This document shows positions 37,992 through 46,426 of a DNA stretch of 64,000 bases, piece after piece. The notes below the pieces were generated by a model. That model saw nothing but the letters and a program-made list of their open reading frames with translations, had not been told where the DNA came from and made no database searches. Both the position numbers and the translations under genes were made by a program. Every line of letters begins with the position of its first letter. The stretch's first letter is position 1. The DNA is from Inquilinus sp042743185 (lineage in GTDB: Bacteria > Pseudomonadota > Alphaproteobacteria > DSM-16000 > Inquilinaceae), in the NCBI RefSeq assembly GCF_042743185.1, contig NZ_JBHYMS010000028.1, positions 1 to 64,000 of the forward strand. Direction: 5' to 3'.

Positions 37992-39010
37992 GACGGCTGT
38001 CCCGCCCGCTCCGTCGGCGCCATCTCGTGGGCCGGCCGCAGGGTCCCGTCCGGCCCGACATGGCGGACCTCGCAGTTCAGCCAGAAGCCGGTGCGGTCGA
38101 AGACCGTGCTGCGCGCGATGCCGATCAGCGTCAGGATGTCCCGCGCCGTCGCGCCCCCGAGATTGACGATGAAGTTGGCATGGAGGGGGGAGATCTGCGC
38201 CTGGCCGGCCCGCAGCCCCTTCAGCCCCGCCTGCTCGATGGCGTGCCCTGGCGGGCCGACGGTCGCGTACATCGCCGGGTCGCTCAGGAAGACCGAGCCG
38301 CAGTTCGGCAGCTTCAGCGGGAACTTGCGGCGCCGCGACGCCATGATGTCGATGATCGTCCGCCGGATGGCCCGCGCATCGCCGCGTTCGAGCACCAGCT
38401 CCGCCGCCGTGATCACCACGAAGCGGTCCTGCATCGCCGAGCGGCGGTAGGCGAAGCGGCAATCCGCCTGGCCGAGGATGGCGGCCTCGCCCCGCTCGTC
38501 GATCGTCCAGACCCGGCTGACATGCTCGCCGATGCCGCGGCGCTGGCTGCCGCCGTTCATCATCACGAGGCCGCCGAGCGTACCCGGAATGCCGGCCGTA
38601 TGCTCGATGCCCGACAGCCCGGCACGGCCCACGGTCGCCGCGAGATAGGGCATCCAGACCCCGGCCTGGGCGGTCACGGTGGTCCCGGCGATCGAGACGT
38701 CGGCCATGCGCCGCCCGATCTGCATCATGACGCCCCGGAATCCCTCGTCGGCGAACAGCAGGTTGCTGGTATCGCCGACGACCAGGAGCGGCACCTCGGC
38801 CGACCGGCAGAGCTGCAGGACGCCCGAGATCTCTTCGGCCGATTGCGGTTCCACCAGGACGTCGGCGGGACCGCCCACCTTCCAGCGGGAGATCCCGGCC
38901 AGGGAGACGGATCGTCGGGCGCGGCCGGGACACAGCCGGTCCAGTGCCGCGAACAGGCCGACGGGCATTGCCCGGCCCGATCCGGTCACGCCGTCAGCAT
39001 ACATGGGCAT
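37988..39010 (-). CDS. MurB paralogue (enolpyruvyl reductase) of the polysaccharide locus
   Basis: A 340-aa FAD enzyme of the UDP-N-acetylenolpyruvoylglucosamine reductase family. FAD-site segments: SRWKVGGPADVLVEP and HTAGIPGTLGGLVMMNGG. Catalytic positions appear intact: YRRS (Tyr/Arg region), PNCGSVF with the proton-donor Ser, and LNCEVRHVG with the Glu near the end. It lacks neighbours of a cell-wall cluster and sits with a MurA paralogue, flippase and epimerase, so it probably makes a lactyl-ether sugar nucleotide for the polymer. Starts at 39010, 39004 or 38968 are possible; 39010 overlaps the epimerase end. Confidence 0.88.
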   Translation of the reverse strand: MPMYADGVTGSGRAMPVGLFAALDRLCPGRARRSVSLAGISRWKVGGPADVLVEPQSAEEISGVLQLCRSAEVPLLVVGDTSNLLFADEGFRGVMMQIGRRMADVSIAGTTVTAQAGVWMPYLAATVGRAGLSGIEHTAGIPGTLGGLVMMNGGSQRRGIGEHVSRVWTIDERGEAAILGQADCRFAYRRSAMQDRFVVITAAELVLERGDARAIRRTIIDIMASRRRKFPLKLPNCGSVFLSDPAMYATVGPPGHAIEQAGLKGLRAGQAQISPLHANFIVNLGGATARDILTLIGIARSTVFDRTGFWLNCEVRHVGPDGTLRPAHEMAPTERAGQPS

Positions 39011-40025
39011 GGTTCCGCCCGGCCGCCGTTCCGGAGCCGCCGCCCGGCGCGGGAACGGAGAAATACTCCCGGTACCACGAGACGAAGCGCGGCACGCCTT
39101 CGTCGATCGTCGTCGTCGGCCGGAAGCCGATGTCGCGCTCGATCGATTCGATGTCGGCATAGGTCTCCGGCACCTCGCCCGGCTGCATCGGCAGGAACTC
39201 GCAGACCGCCTTCCTGCCGACCGCGGCCTCGATCAGGCCGATCAGCCGCATCAGGTTCTCGGAGCGGTGGTTGCCGATGTTGTAGATCCGGTGCGGAGGG
39301 TCCGCCGTCTCGCCCGGCGGGGCGGCGAGGACGCCGAGGATGCCGCGGACGATGTCGTCGACATAGGTGAAGTCGCGTCGCATCTCGCCGTGGTTGAAGA
39401 CCTTGATGGGCTGGCCTTCGAGGATGGCCTTGGTGAAGATGAACAGCGCCATGTCCGGCCTGCCCCAGGGGCCGTAGACCGTGAAGAACCGCAGGCCGGT
39501 GGCGGGAAGCCGGTAGAGATGGCTGTAGGTGTGCGCCATCAGCTCGTTGGCCTTCTTGGTCGCCGCGTAGAGCGACATCGGCGTGTCCGTGCGGTCCTCG
39601 GTCGAGAACGGGACCTTGCGGTTGGCCCCGTAGACCGAAGACGAGCTGGCATAGACGAAGTGCTCGACATCCAGCCGTCGCGCCGTCTCCAGCATCACCA
39701 GATGGCCTTCGACGTTGGATCGGGTATAGGCGTATGGATTGACCATCGAATGGCGGACGCCGGCCTGCGCCGCGAGGTGGACGATGCGGCGGATTCCCGT
39801 CGATCCCGCCGCCAGCGCCTCCATCGCCGACCGGTCGGCGATGTCGGCCTGATGGAAGGTGAAGCCCTGCCGGCCCGTCAGCATGGCCAGCCTGTCCGAT
39901 TTGAGTTTCGGATCATAATAGTCGTTCAGGCTGTCGATTCCGACGACCTCCTCGCCCCGGTCGAGCAAGGCCTTCGCGGTGTGGAATCCGATGAATCCCG
40001 CGGCTCCTGTCACCAGGATGGCCAT
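38994..40025 (-). CDS. UDP-glucuronate 4-epimerase-like SDR
   Basis: A 343-aa extended SDR. The NAD motif is VTGAAGFIGFHTA; IDSLNDYYDPKLK and LAAQAGVRHSMVNPYAY are characteristic of CapI/LpsL-type UDP-glucuronate 4-epimerases, and the catalytic Y-x3-K is SLYAATKKANE. It would turn UDP-GlcA (made by the UDP-glucose dehydrogenase at 49164) into UDP-GalA. It overlaps the MurB-like gene at its end. Confidence 0.9.
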   Translation of the reverse strand: MAILVTGAAGFIGFHTAKALLDRGEEVVGIDSLNDYYDPKLKSDRLAMLTGRQGFTFHQADIADRSAMEALAAGSTGIRRIVHLAAQAGVRHSMVNPYAYTRSNVEGHLVMLETARRLDVEHFVYASSSSVYGANRKVPFSTEDRTDTPMSLYAATKKANELMAHTYSHLYRLPATGLRFFTVYGPWGRPDMALFIFTKAILEGQPIKVFNHGEMRRDFTYVDDIVRGILGVLAAPPGETADPPHRIYNIGNHRSENLMRLIGLIEAAVGRKAVCEFLPMQPGEVPETYADIESIERDIGFRPTTTIDEGVPRFVSWYREYFSVPAPGGGSGTAAGRNHAHVC

Positions 40026-40088
40026 GACGTCGCCTTCCTTCCCGTGCGCCGGCCGGCCGGCCGATGATGCATGCTCGAGCCCGGCGGC

Positions 40089-41369
40089 TCAGCCGACCAC
40101 CGGCTCCGGCACGGTGACGCGCCCGCCCAAGGCGGACATCTTCGCGATCAGATTGCAATAGCCTCGATCGATCTGCCACGCATCCTCGATCATGGTCTCT
40201 CCGTCGGCCACCAGGCCCGCCAGGACCAGGGCGGCGCCGGCGCGCAGATCGGCGGCGCGGACCCGGGCGCCTTTCAGGGGGCGGCCGCCGGTCACCTTGA
40301 GGAGGTTGCCCGAGACCTCGCTTTCGACCCCCATCTTGGCCAGTTCGGCGGCATATTGGTAGCGGCCGGGGAAGCGGAGGTCGATCAGCCGGGATTCTCC
40401 CTGGGCGCAGGCGCCGTAGACGGCGAAGAGCGGCTGCATGTCCGAATTGATGCCGGGATAGGGACCGGTGCTGATCTCCACCGGATAAGGGGTGCCGCCG
40501 CGGACGATGATGCCGTCCGGCCCGGTGTAGAATTTGGCGCCGCTCTCGCGCAGGAAGATCAGGGGCACTTCGAGATCCACCATCGGGAAGTTGCGGATCT
40601 CGACGTCGCCGCGCGTGATCACCGAGGCCATCAGCCAGGTCAGCGCCTCGACATTGTCGGGCAGGACGTCGTACCGGGTGCCGGTCAGCCCGTCGCGGCC
40701 GCGGACCACGATGCTCTGCTGGCCCAGGACCTCGATATCGGCGCCCATCGAGCGCAGGAACCTGATGAGATCGATGATCTCCGGCCGGATATGCGGGTTC
40801 CAGATCGTGGTCACGCCCTTGGCCAGCGACCCGCAGATGATCGCGTTCTCGGTGGCGCCGGTCGACCGGATCGGAAGGTGGATGTCGGCGCCGATCAGGC
40901 CGCGCGGCGCCTCGGCGCACAGCATCGATCCGTCCTGGTAGACCCGTGCGCCCAGCCGCTCAAGCAGCATGACGTGAAGATCGTATTTGCGGTCGCCGGT
41001 CTCGCCGATGCTGCAGCCGCCGGGAAGCGGCACCGCGCCGGCCCCGGTGCGGGCCGTCAGGGCCCCCAGGATCAGGAGCGTGTTGCGGATGGACCGCCCC
41101 GGCCAGTCGAGGGCGGAGGAGGGCGGTGCCGACTCGCGGATCACGATCTCCGTCTCCCCGACGGTGCAGGTCTTCCCCAGGACCTTCAGCATCTCGGCAT
41201 GGATCTGCGCGTCCAGCAGGGCGGAGGGGAAATTCGTCAGATGGACGTCCTCGGCCGTCAGCAGGGATGCGGCCAGGAGGCGCAAGGCGCTGTTCTTGGC
41301 GCCGCTGACGGTGACGCTGCCTTCCAGCCGCGAGGGCCGGACCGCATATGCCGCACTTTCTCTGATCAT
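40089..41369 (-). CDS. MurA paralogue (enolpyruvyl transferase) of the polysaccharide locus
   Basis: A 426-aa member of the UDP-GlcNAc 1-carboxyvinyltransferase family, usual length about 420. Conserved: K25-N26 in VSGAKNSALRLL, Arg95 (substrate/phosphate contact), the catalytic-loop Cys119 in LPGGCSIG and the Asp in INSDMQPLF. Differences from housekeeping MurA: the loop after the Cys is GETGDRKYDLH instead of GARPVDLH, and near the C-terminus DRGYCNLIAKM replaces DRGYERIEDKL, losing the Arg that in E. coli (R397) contacts PEP. It likely adds enolpyruvate to a UDP-sugar before the MurB-like reductase acts. ATG 41369 is preferred over upstream frame. Confidence 0.88.
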   Translation of the reverse strand: MIRESAAYAVRPSRLEGSVTVSGAKNSALRLLAASLLTAEDVHLTNFPSALLDAQIHAEMLKVLGKTCTVGETEIVIRESAPPSSALDWPGRSIRNTLLILGALTARTGAGAVPLPGGCSIGETGDRKYDLHVMLLERLGARVYQDGSMLCAEAPRGLIGADIHLPIRSTGATENAIICGSLAKGVTTIWNPHIRPEIIDLIRFLRSMGADIEVLGQQSIVVRGRDGLTGTRYDVLPDNVEALTWLMASVITRGDVEIRNFPMVDLEVPLIFLRESGAKFYTGPDGIIVRGGTPYPVEISTGPYPGINSDMQPLFAVYGACAQGESRLIDLRFPGRYQYAAELAKMGVESEVSGNLLKVTGGRPLKGARVRAADLRAGAALVLAGLVADGETMIEDAWQIDRGYCNLIAKMSALGGRVTVPEPVVG

Positions 41370-41548
41370 CCCCCGACTCCCGAACCATCCGCGATGCAAG
41401 CCGCACATGACATCGCACAAAACCGGCCGCATTGTGACGTCGCAAAAGAGCATGAATCCCGGTTATGTCGCAATGCAAGCGGCGGCCTTTTCGCGGCTGG
41501 CGCATTATCGCAGTCGCCCGGTCGGCCGGCCCCCAGGCCGTGCGCTCT

Positions 41549-42859
41549 TCAGTTGGTTCCGTGTACTGGCGTACCTTTGATCCGCGTCCTGGTCGAATGG
41601 GCCTCCAACTGGGGCGACAGGCGGGCCACGCAAATGAAAACCACAAATACCATCGCAGCCGCGCGCCCGATGAGCGACGGATTTGTAAATCCTGCCATCA
41701 GCCAGAAGAGGTATGTCACGTATATCGCCGAGCAGACAAGCGCGTCTCTGGATCGGACAAGGGAGATGAAGCTTGCCATGAAAAGCAATATAGGAATAAT
41801 GCCGATTAGCCCATACTGCATGGCAGTGGCCATTATCTGTAATTCGTAACTATAAGGAGAGTTCTTCGACCGGACCAGGCGAGAGACATAGGTTGCTAAT
41901 CCTTTGCCGAGCAAAGGGTCTTCGACAATGGCTTCAGTCAAAGCGTGTTGTTGGTTGATCCTAATGTTATCGGAATGCTCGACAGAGTAAGAAAAAAAGC
42001 GCTCCTCGACCGCATCCACGATAGCTTGATTGGATGCGGCAGCGCCGACCACTATCGTGGCGATGATCGCGAGAGCGAAGAACAGCCGCCTGCCCATGAT
42101 AAGGGTTGCAAAAAGCACCGCCAGAAACGTAACAGCCCAGAGATACCGTGAGTAAGCTATAAGAACGGCAATCATGAGCAGTATGATGGCGATAATTTGG
42201 AAAAGTTTCGAAATTCTGACGCCGAGTTTTGGTGCCGCAAGAGTGCAGAATAATACTATCGGAATGCCAAAGTCCGGTGGCAGATTGATTCTTATCAGTC
42301 CAAAAACTATGCCAGTGCTGATGAATGCAGCGCCAAGCGTCTGTCGCACAGTGGTAAAAAGAAGCTGAGTCTGGATAATTTCGAACGCGACAAACACATC
42401 GATGATGATTTTTACCACGCTGTATATGACCAGTGCATAAATTGCACTTTTGATCACGTATTGGCTATCGACGATGCCATTGTTCAGGCAGTGGTAAAAT
42501 ATCCATATAATATATATAGTCGAGGCAAAGGTCATTGCAAATTTCAATTGTATGCCAGTTGCGTACGTAGAATCAGAGAAAGAAGTGAAGGATGCGATCA
42601 CGGACACAGCAGTAACAGATAGTACTAAAGCGAGGCATCCATAACTGTAATTGATTTGGAAGTTTTTAATTGCGGCATCTTTTACTACAAATAGAGTTAA
42701 AATAAATAGAAAGACCAACTGCAGCGCCAATACGGCGATCGAATTGCCCAGGCCGAGAACGATTGCGACAAAGAGGACGAGGACAGTAGCTTTGATCGCT
42801 GCCGTTTCCAGGCGCGACCTTGGCGCAACCGACGAGCTATCGATATGGCGTGGCGTCAT
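41549..42859 (-). CDS. Wzy-like polymerase / O-antigen ligase family membrane protein
   Basis: A 436-aa protein with about 11-12 membrane helices and a large loop (about residues 250-330) before PLLGKGLATYV, the general plan of Wzy_C/WaaL proteins. The DNA is strikingly AT-richer than its neighbours (codons ATA, AAA, TTT), which is common for Wzy polymerases and suggests transfer. ATG 42859 overlaps the stop of the Wzz-like gene (ATGA). Position between wzz and the other genes favours polymerase over ligase. Sequence identity to either cannot be judged here. Confidence 0.8.
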   Translation of the reverse strand: MTPRHIDSSSVAPRSRLETAAIKATVLVLFVAIVLGLGNSIAVLALQLVFLFILTLFVVKDAAIKNFQINYSYGCLALVLSVTAVSVIASFTSFSDSTYATGIQLKFAMTFASTIYIIWIFYHCLNNGIVDSQYVIKSAIYALVIYSVVKIIIDVFVAFEIIQTQLLFTTVRQTLGAAFISTGIVFGLIRINLPPDFGIPIVLFCTLAAPKLGVRISKLFQIIAIILLMIAVLIAYSRYLWAVTFLAVLFATLIMGRRLFFALAIIATIVVGAAASNQAIVDAVEERFFSYSVEHSDNIRINQQHALTEAIVEDPLLGKGLATYVSRLVRSKNSPYSYELQIMATAMQYGLIGIIPILLFMASFISLVRSRDALVCSAIYVTYLFWLMAGFTNPSLIGRAAAMVFVVFICVARLSPQLEAHSTRTRIKGTPVHGTN

Positions 42860-43830
42860 CGATCGGTTCTGATCCAGCGACCAAAGAAGATGATCGAGAA
42901 AGCGACAATGGGACCGAGGATGAATCCCAACAGGGCGGCCAGCAGAACAGGAGGCTTGGTCGGGAGGCTCGAAACGCTCGTGCTTCCCCAAACCCGGACG
43001 GCGTACTTCGTGCTTTCGTCGATCAGCGTCTTGTTGAGGACGACGTTGATCAGATAGGACCGAAGGGCGTTGGCGACTTCGAGGTTCGCCGCCTCCGCGA
43101 TTCTTCTCGTGATGAAGGCGACTTGCGACTGATAGGCCTCTTCGTTGGCCTCCTTGAGATAGCGGTCGCCTTCGGCGGTGACGATATCCACGACCCGGGC
43201 GGCAATCGCCGGATCCCGATGGTCGAAAGAGACTTCCACGAAGTCGGTGGTCGTGTCGGGGCGCAGGATGATATTGTTGTTCAGGTAGTTGGAAACATCG
43301 TATTCATCGGGCGGGGCCCATGCCTGATATCCGAACAGTTCCCTCAGCCACATCGTGATCGTATTGGTCACGCCCTTGGGCGCGATCCACTGTTGTCCAT
43401 CCCACCGATCAGCGAAAATCAGCTTCGCGAAATCGCCCCTGTCCATGAGTCTTCTGGCAAAGCCCGGCGTTGAAATGATGTAGATGTACTTGTCGGTGGG
43501 CTTGGTCGGGCCGCCAAACGATATCGGCAGGGAGATTCCGAGCGACGATATACCCGACGGCGCGGAAGCCTGGCTGTCCAGCGCCGCCGACCCGATCGTG
43601 ACGGACGCCGTGTATTTCGGGGTGGTGGTCGCCAGATAGACGGCGGTCAGCACCCAGATGAGGGCGGTGACGGCGACGAGGATGCGGAACTCCCCTCTCG
43701 GAATCCTCCGAACGGTTCTGGCCTCCGTCTCGCTCCGGCCAGGGGGGAGATGTGGCGTCTCATCACCTTCGGCGGCGGCATTCCTCAACATCATAGGGCG
43801 ATCCCGGCCTTTCCCCTCGTTGCTCAGCAT
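42856..43830 (-). CDS. Wzz-like chain-length determinant protein
   Basis: A 324-aa protein with two membrane helices, at residues about 45-65 (ILVAVTALIWVLTAVYLAT, followed by TPKYTASVTIG) and near the C-terminus (VLLAALLGFILGPIVAFSII preceded by the Pro-rich SLPTKPP). The periplasmic part between is mainly helical (VDIVTAEGDRYLKEANEEAY). This is the polysaccharide co-polymerase (PCP) plan without a kinase domain. It sets polymer length with Wzy, to which it is coupled by an ATGA overlap. ATG 43830 is the likely start; 43890 and an internal Met pair are alternatives. Confidence 0.85.
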   Translation of the reverse strand: MLSNEGKGRDRPMMLRNAAAEGDETPHLPPGRSETEARTVRRIPRGEFRILVAVTALIWVLTAVYLATTTPKYTASVTIGSAALDSQASAPSGISSLGISLPISFGGPTKPTDKYIYIISTPGFARRLMDRGDFAKLIFADRWDGQQWIAPKGVTNTITMWLRELFGYQAWAPPDEYDVSNYLNNNIILRPDTTTDFVEVSFDHRDPAIAARVVDIVTAEGDRYLKEANEEAYQSQVAFITRRIAEAANLEVANALRSYLINVVLNKTLIDESTKYAVRVWGSTSVSSLPTKPPVLLAALLGFILGPIVAFSIIFFGRWIRTDR

Positions 43831-44340
43831 CGGTTTCCCGCCTCTGCCGCGGTGGAGGCGGCAGGTCTCGGGACACGTGGGCCGAGACAAGCATCGCCGC
43901 GTATCAACCCTCGGATCCGCATCATGTCAAGACCTGGGAATTCCCGCCATTCGGCCGGAAGCACCGCTCCGGAGGTGCTCCGGGTCCCGTTGCAGGTGTC
44001 CGGAAGGGGGGTGTCGGTCGCCAAGCGATCCGTCGCTTCGGCCGCCGCGACGGCTTCGGATTGCCGCGCCCGGGCCATCCTCGCTGCGGCCGTCCGGAGG
44101 ACGGGTTGCAGGGGGCGCGGTCGGCGAAGGTGACACGGGCGCCGAAGCGCATCCGCCCGCGGCCGGACGCGCCTCGGCCCGGTTTTCGGTCCTGCCGCCC
44201 GGGCTATTGACAGCCGGGCGGCATGCCGCTTCAACGTCGGCGGAGGGTCGCCGGCGACAAGATCCCTTGCCTGGAAAGAGCCCAATGCGCGAGGCATACA
44301 TGAAAATCTCTTTCGGTGAGCGATTTCGGGCGGGGAGGTG
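43831..44340. other. promoter region between divergent polysaccharide operons
   Basis: About 510 bases with no supported gene. At 44207-44212 lies TTGACA in the loop of an inverted repeat (CCGCCCGG ... CCGGGCGG), a possible -35 for the rightward glycosyltransferase. The short frame MREAYMKISFGE just before 44341 is not convincing. The region probably drives both wzz-wzy-murA leftward and the glycosyltransferase rightward. Confidence 0.4.
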
Positions 44341-45405
44341 ATGATGGAAGCACAGCAGGCCCGCCCCCTCGTCTCCATCATCACCGTCTACTATAACCGC
44401 GGCGATCTCGTGGCAGATTCGATCGAAAGCCTGCTGTCGCAGACCCACCGCACCATCGAGATCATCGCCGTCGACGACGGTTCCACCGACGACACCTACG
44501 ACCGGTTGCGGGCCTTCGACGACGAACGGTTGACCGTGGTCCGGCACCAGAACCAGGGTTTCGTCGGTTCGATCCGCAAGGGGATCGAGATGGCCGGGGG
44601 GCAGGTCATCGCCATCCACGGATCGGGCGACATCTCGCATCCCGATCGCATCGCGCGCCAGCTCGCCGTTCTGGAGCAGAGGCCGGATGTCGGGGTGGTC
44701 GGATGCTATGTCGAAAACCGCAACCTGCTGCGGAAGCAATCGACCTTGCACATGCCCAAGGTCGGGCCCGATGCCGGCCGGCAACTGGCGGAAGCGAATT
44801 TCCTGACGCATGGCGAGGTCATGTTCCGGAAGCGGGTCTATGATGCCGTGGGCGGCTACCGGACCTTCTTCCGGCAGGCGCAGGATCGGGACCTGTGGCT
44901 GCGGATGTCCGAGCAGACCGGCTTCCATATCGTCCCGGAATTCCTCTACACGCGCTTCATCCGCTCCGACGGCGTGACAGGCGCGCGTCCGGAACGGCTT
45001 GCCGCCCATATCCTGCTGTCGAGCCTCGCGGTCCATTGCTACGAGGCCCGGCGCCGGAACGAGCCGGATCCGCTCGATGCAGGCCGCTTCGAGTCGTTGA
45101 TGTCGGTCCTTCTGAACCGCGCGGAAAGCATGGTCCTCGCGCGCTGTGCGACCGAACTGGCGATCGCCGGCCGGTATGACGAGGCCGATGCGCTGTTCCG
45201 GAGGTCGCTCGCCTCGCGCTCCCTGGCGATTCCGCTGGTCCTGTTCGGCCTGTTCAAGGCGACGCGGTTCGCCGGCAGCCGGCTGCAGAGCCGCTTCCTC
45301 CGGTTCCTGATGGCGCGCTGGTACGACGTGAAGGACCGCAGAGAGCGTCGGAGAGCCCGGCAGGCCGCTGCAAGCGGGCAGCTCGCCTTGCCCGCCGGGG
45401 AATGA
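44341..45405 (+). CDS. family-2 glycosyltransferase
   Basis: A 354-aa GT-A enzyme: PLVSIITVYYNRGDLVADSI, AVDDGSTDDTYDRL, then IHGSGDISHPDR (the DxD position reads SGD-x-S) and RQAQDRDLWLRM with the QDRDLWLR catalytic motif. The C-terminal 100 residues are basic and amphipathic, suiting membrane contact. Start at the first of two ATGs at 44341 after GGGGAGG. It converges with the SGNH-like gene. Confidence 0.9.
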   Translation: MMEAQQARPLVSIITVYYNRGDLVADSIESLLSQTHRTIEIIAVDDGSTDDTYDRLRAFDDERLTVVRHQNQGFVGSIRKGIEMAGGQVIAIHGSGDISHPDRIARQLAVLEQRPDVGVVGCYVENRNLLRKQSTLHMPKVGPDAGRQLAEANFLTHGEVMFRKRVYDAVGGYRTFFRQAQDRDLWLRMSEQTGFHIVPEFLYTRFIRSDGVTGARPERLAAHILLSSLAVHCYEARRRNEPDPLDAGRFESLMSVLLNRAESMVLARCATELAIAGRYDEADALFRRSLASRSLAIPLVLFGLFKATRFAGSRLQSRFLRFLMARWYDVKDRRERRRARQAAASGQLALPAGE

Positions 45406-45421
45406 ATGAGGGCAGGGAAGC

Positions 45422-46426
45422 CTACGGTTTCGGCTCCGCCGCGGTCCGGGCGGTCTGTTCGGTCGGCCGAGGCCGATCCGCGGCGATGAAGGGGCGCAGC
45501 ATCGCCGCGTAGGTCGCCGTGATCGCCGCCTTGTAGGCCGGTGCCGTATGGTTCTGGGTGTCGCCGACGTGATCCTCCGCCAGCGGCACCGGCTCCGGAG
45601 CTGCCAGCGGCAGCCCGGTCGATTCGATCAGCCGGTCGGCCGCCTGGAAGAAGCCGTGCGACCGGTCCAGAAGCTGCGTCGCCAGCGGGCCATGGGCATA
45701 GACGCAGGTCAGGTGCCGCGTCCGGCACAGATCGGCGATCCGCTGCAGGAAGTCGAGCTTGCCGGGGACGACGTCCTCCGCCTGCAGGGCCGGGCCGAAG
45801 GGGGCGCGGCTCGTGGCCTGCTTGACGTAGTCGTTCTCGATCACGATGTCCCGGACCGGCCGCGACAGCAGCTGCAGGATGGTCGCGCGGGTCGCGGTCT
45901 TGACGGTCTGCCAGTCGAGCAGCTCTCCGGTCCAGGCCTCGGCGACCGGCCACCGCAGGGCCGCCGGGAGATCGGGGTCCAGCACCCGCGGCGTCGACAG
46001 GACATAGCCGCGCAGATCGTCGGCGCGGGACATCATGTCGGCGGCCTGGATGATGACCACCGTCCGCAGCCCGGGCTCCTTGTCGACCGCCCGGCGGATC
46101 ATGTTGTAGCTGCCGGCATAGCCGAACAGCCCGGTGAGGGCGAGATTGACCGACCGGCGCCCGGTCAGCCGGTCGAAGGTCTCCGTGTCGATGGCGTTGC
46201 CGAGCGAGCTGTCGCCGACGAACACGGTGTCGAACCCGGCGCTCCGGTCCAGCTTCTCCAACTGGTAGGCGAGGAGCGGCGCGTAATCGGGCAGGTCGGA
46301 GAACCACTTGACCTTGATCGACAGCAGGCACAACGCCCCCAGCAGCGCCGCGGCCAGTCCGAGCGAGACCGCGAGGTAGCGGGCGCCGCCCTCAGAACTG
46401 GAAGTAGATGAATTCGGAGACGTCAT
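45422..46426 (-). CDS. SGNH-like (AlgX/AlgJ/DltD-type) membrane-anchored acylation partner
   Basis: A 334-aa protein with one N-terminal helix (LAVSLGLAAALLGALCLLS) and an extracytoplasmic domain opening with FVGDSSLGNAID, where GDSS is the block-I Ser motif of SGNH hydrolases. It begins inside the MBOAT gene (35-base overlap), a classical pairing in which the MBOAT moves acyl groups across the membrane and an SGNH-like protein transfers them to the polymer. A catalytic Asp-His pair is not obvious near the C-terminus, so activity is inferred. Confidence 0.75.
   Translation of the reverse strand: MTSPNSSTSSSEGGARYLAVSLGLAAALLGALCLLSIKVKWFSDLPDYAPLLAYQLEKLDRSAGFDTVFVGDSSLGNAIDTETFDRLTGRRSVNLALTGLFGYAGSYNMIRRAVDKEPGLRTVVIIQAADMMSRADDLRGYVLSTPRVLDPDLPAALRWPVAEAWTGELLDWQTVKTATRATILQLLSRPVRDIVIENDYVKQATSRAPFGPALQAEDVVPGKLDFLQRIADLCRTRHLTCVYAHGPLATQLLDRSHGFFQAADRLIESTGLPLAAPEPVPLAEDHVGDTQNHTAPAYKAAITATYAAMLRPFIAADRPRPTEQTARTAAEPKP

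Noticed and set aside
37988..39010. Housekeeping murB of a cell-wall cluster
   Set aside because: No ftsQ, ddl, murC or other division genes are nearby; all neighbours are polysaccharide genes, so a paralogue is more likely, although only a genome search can settle it.
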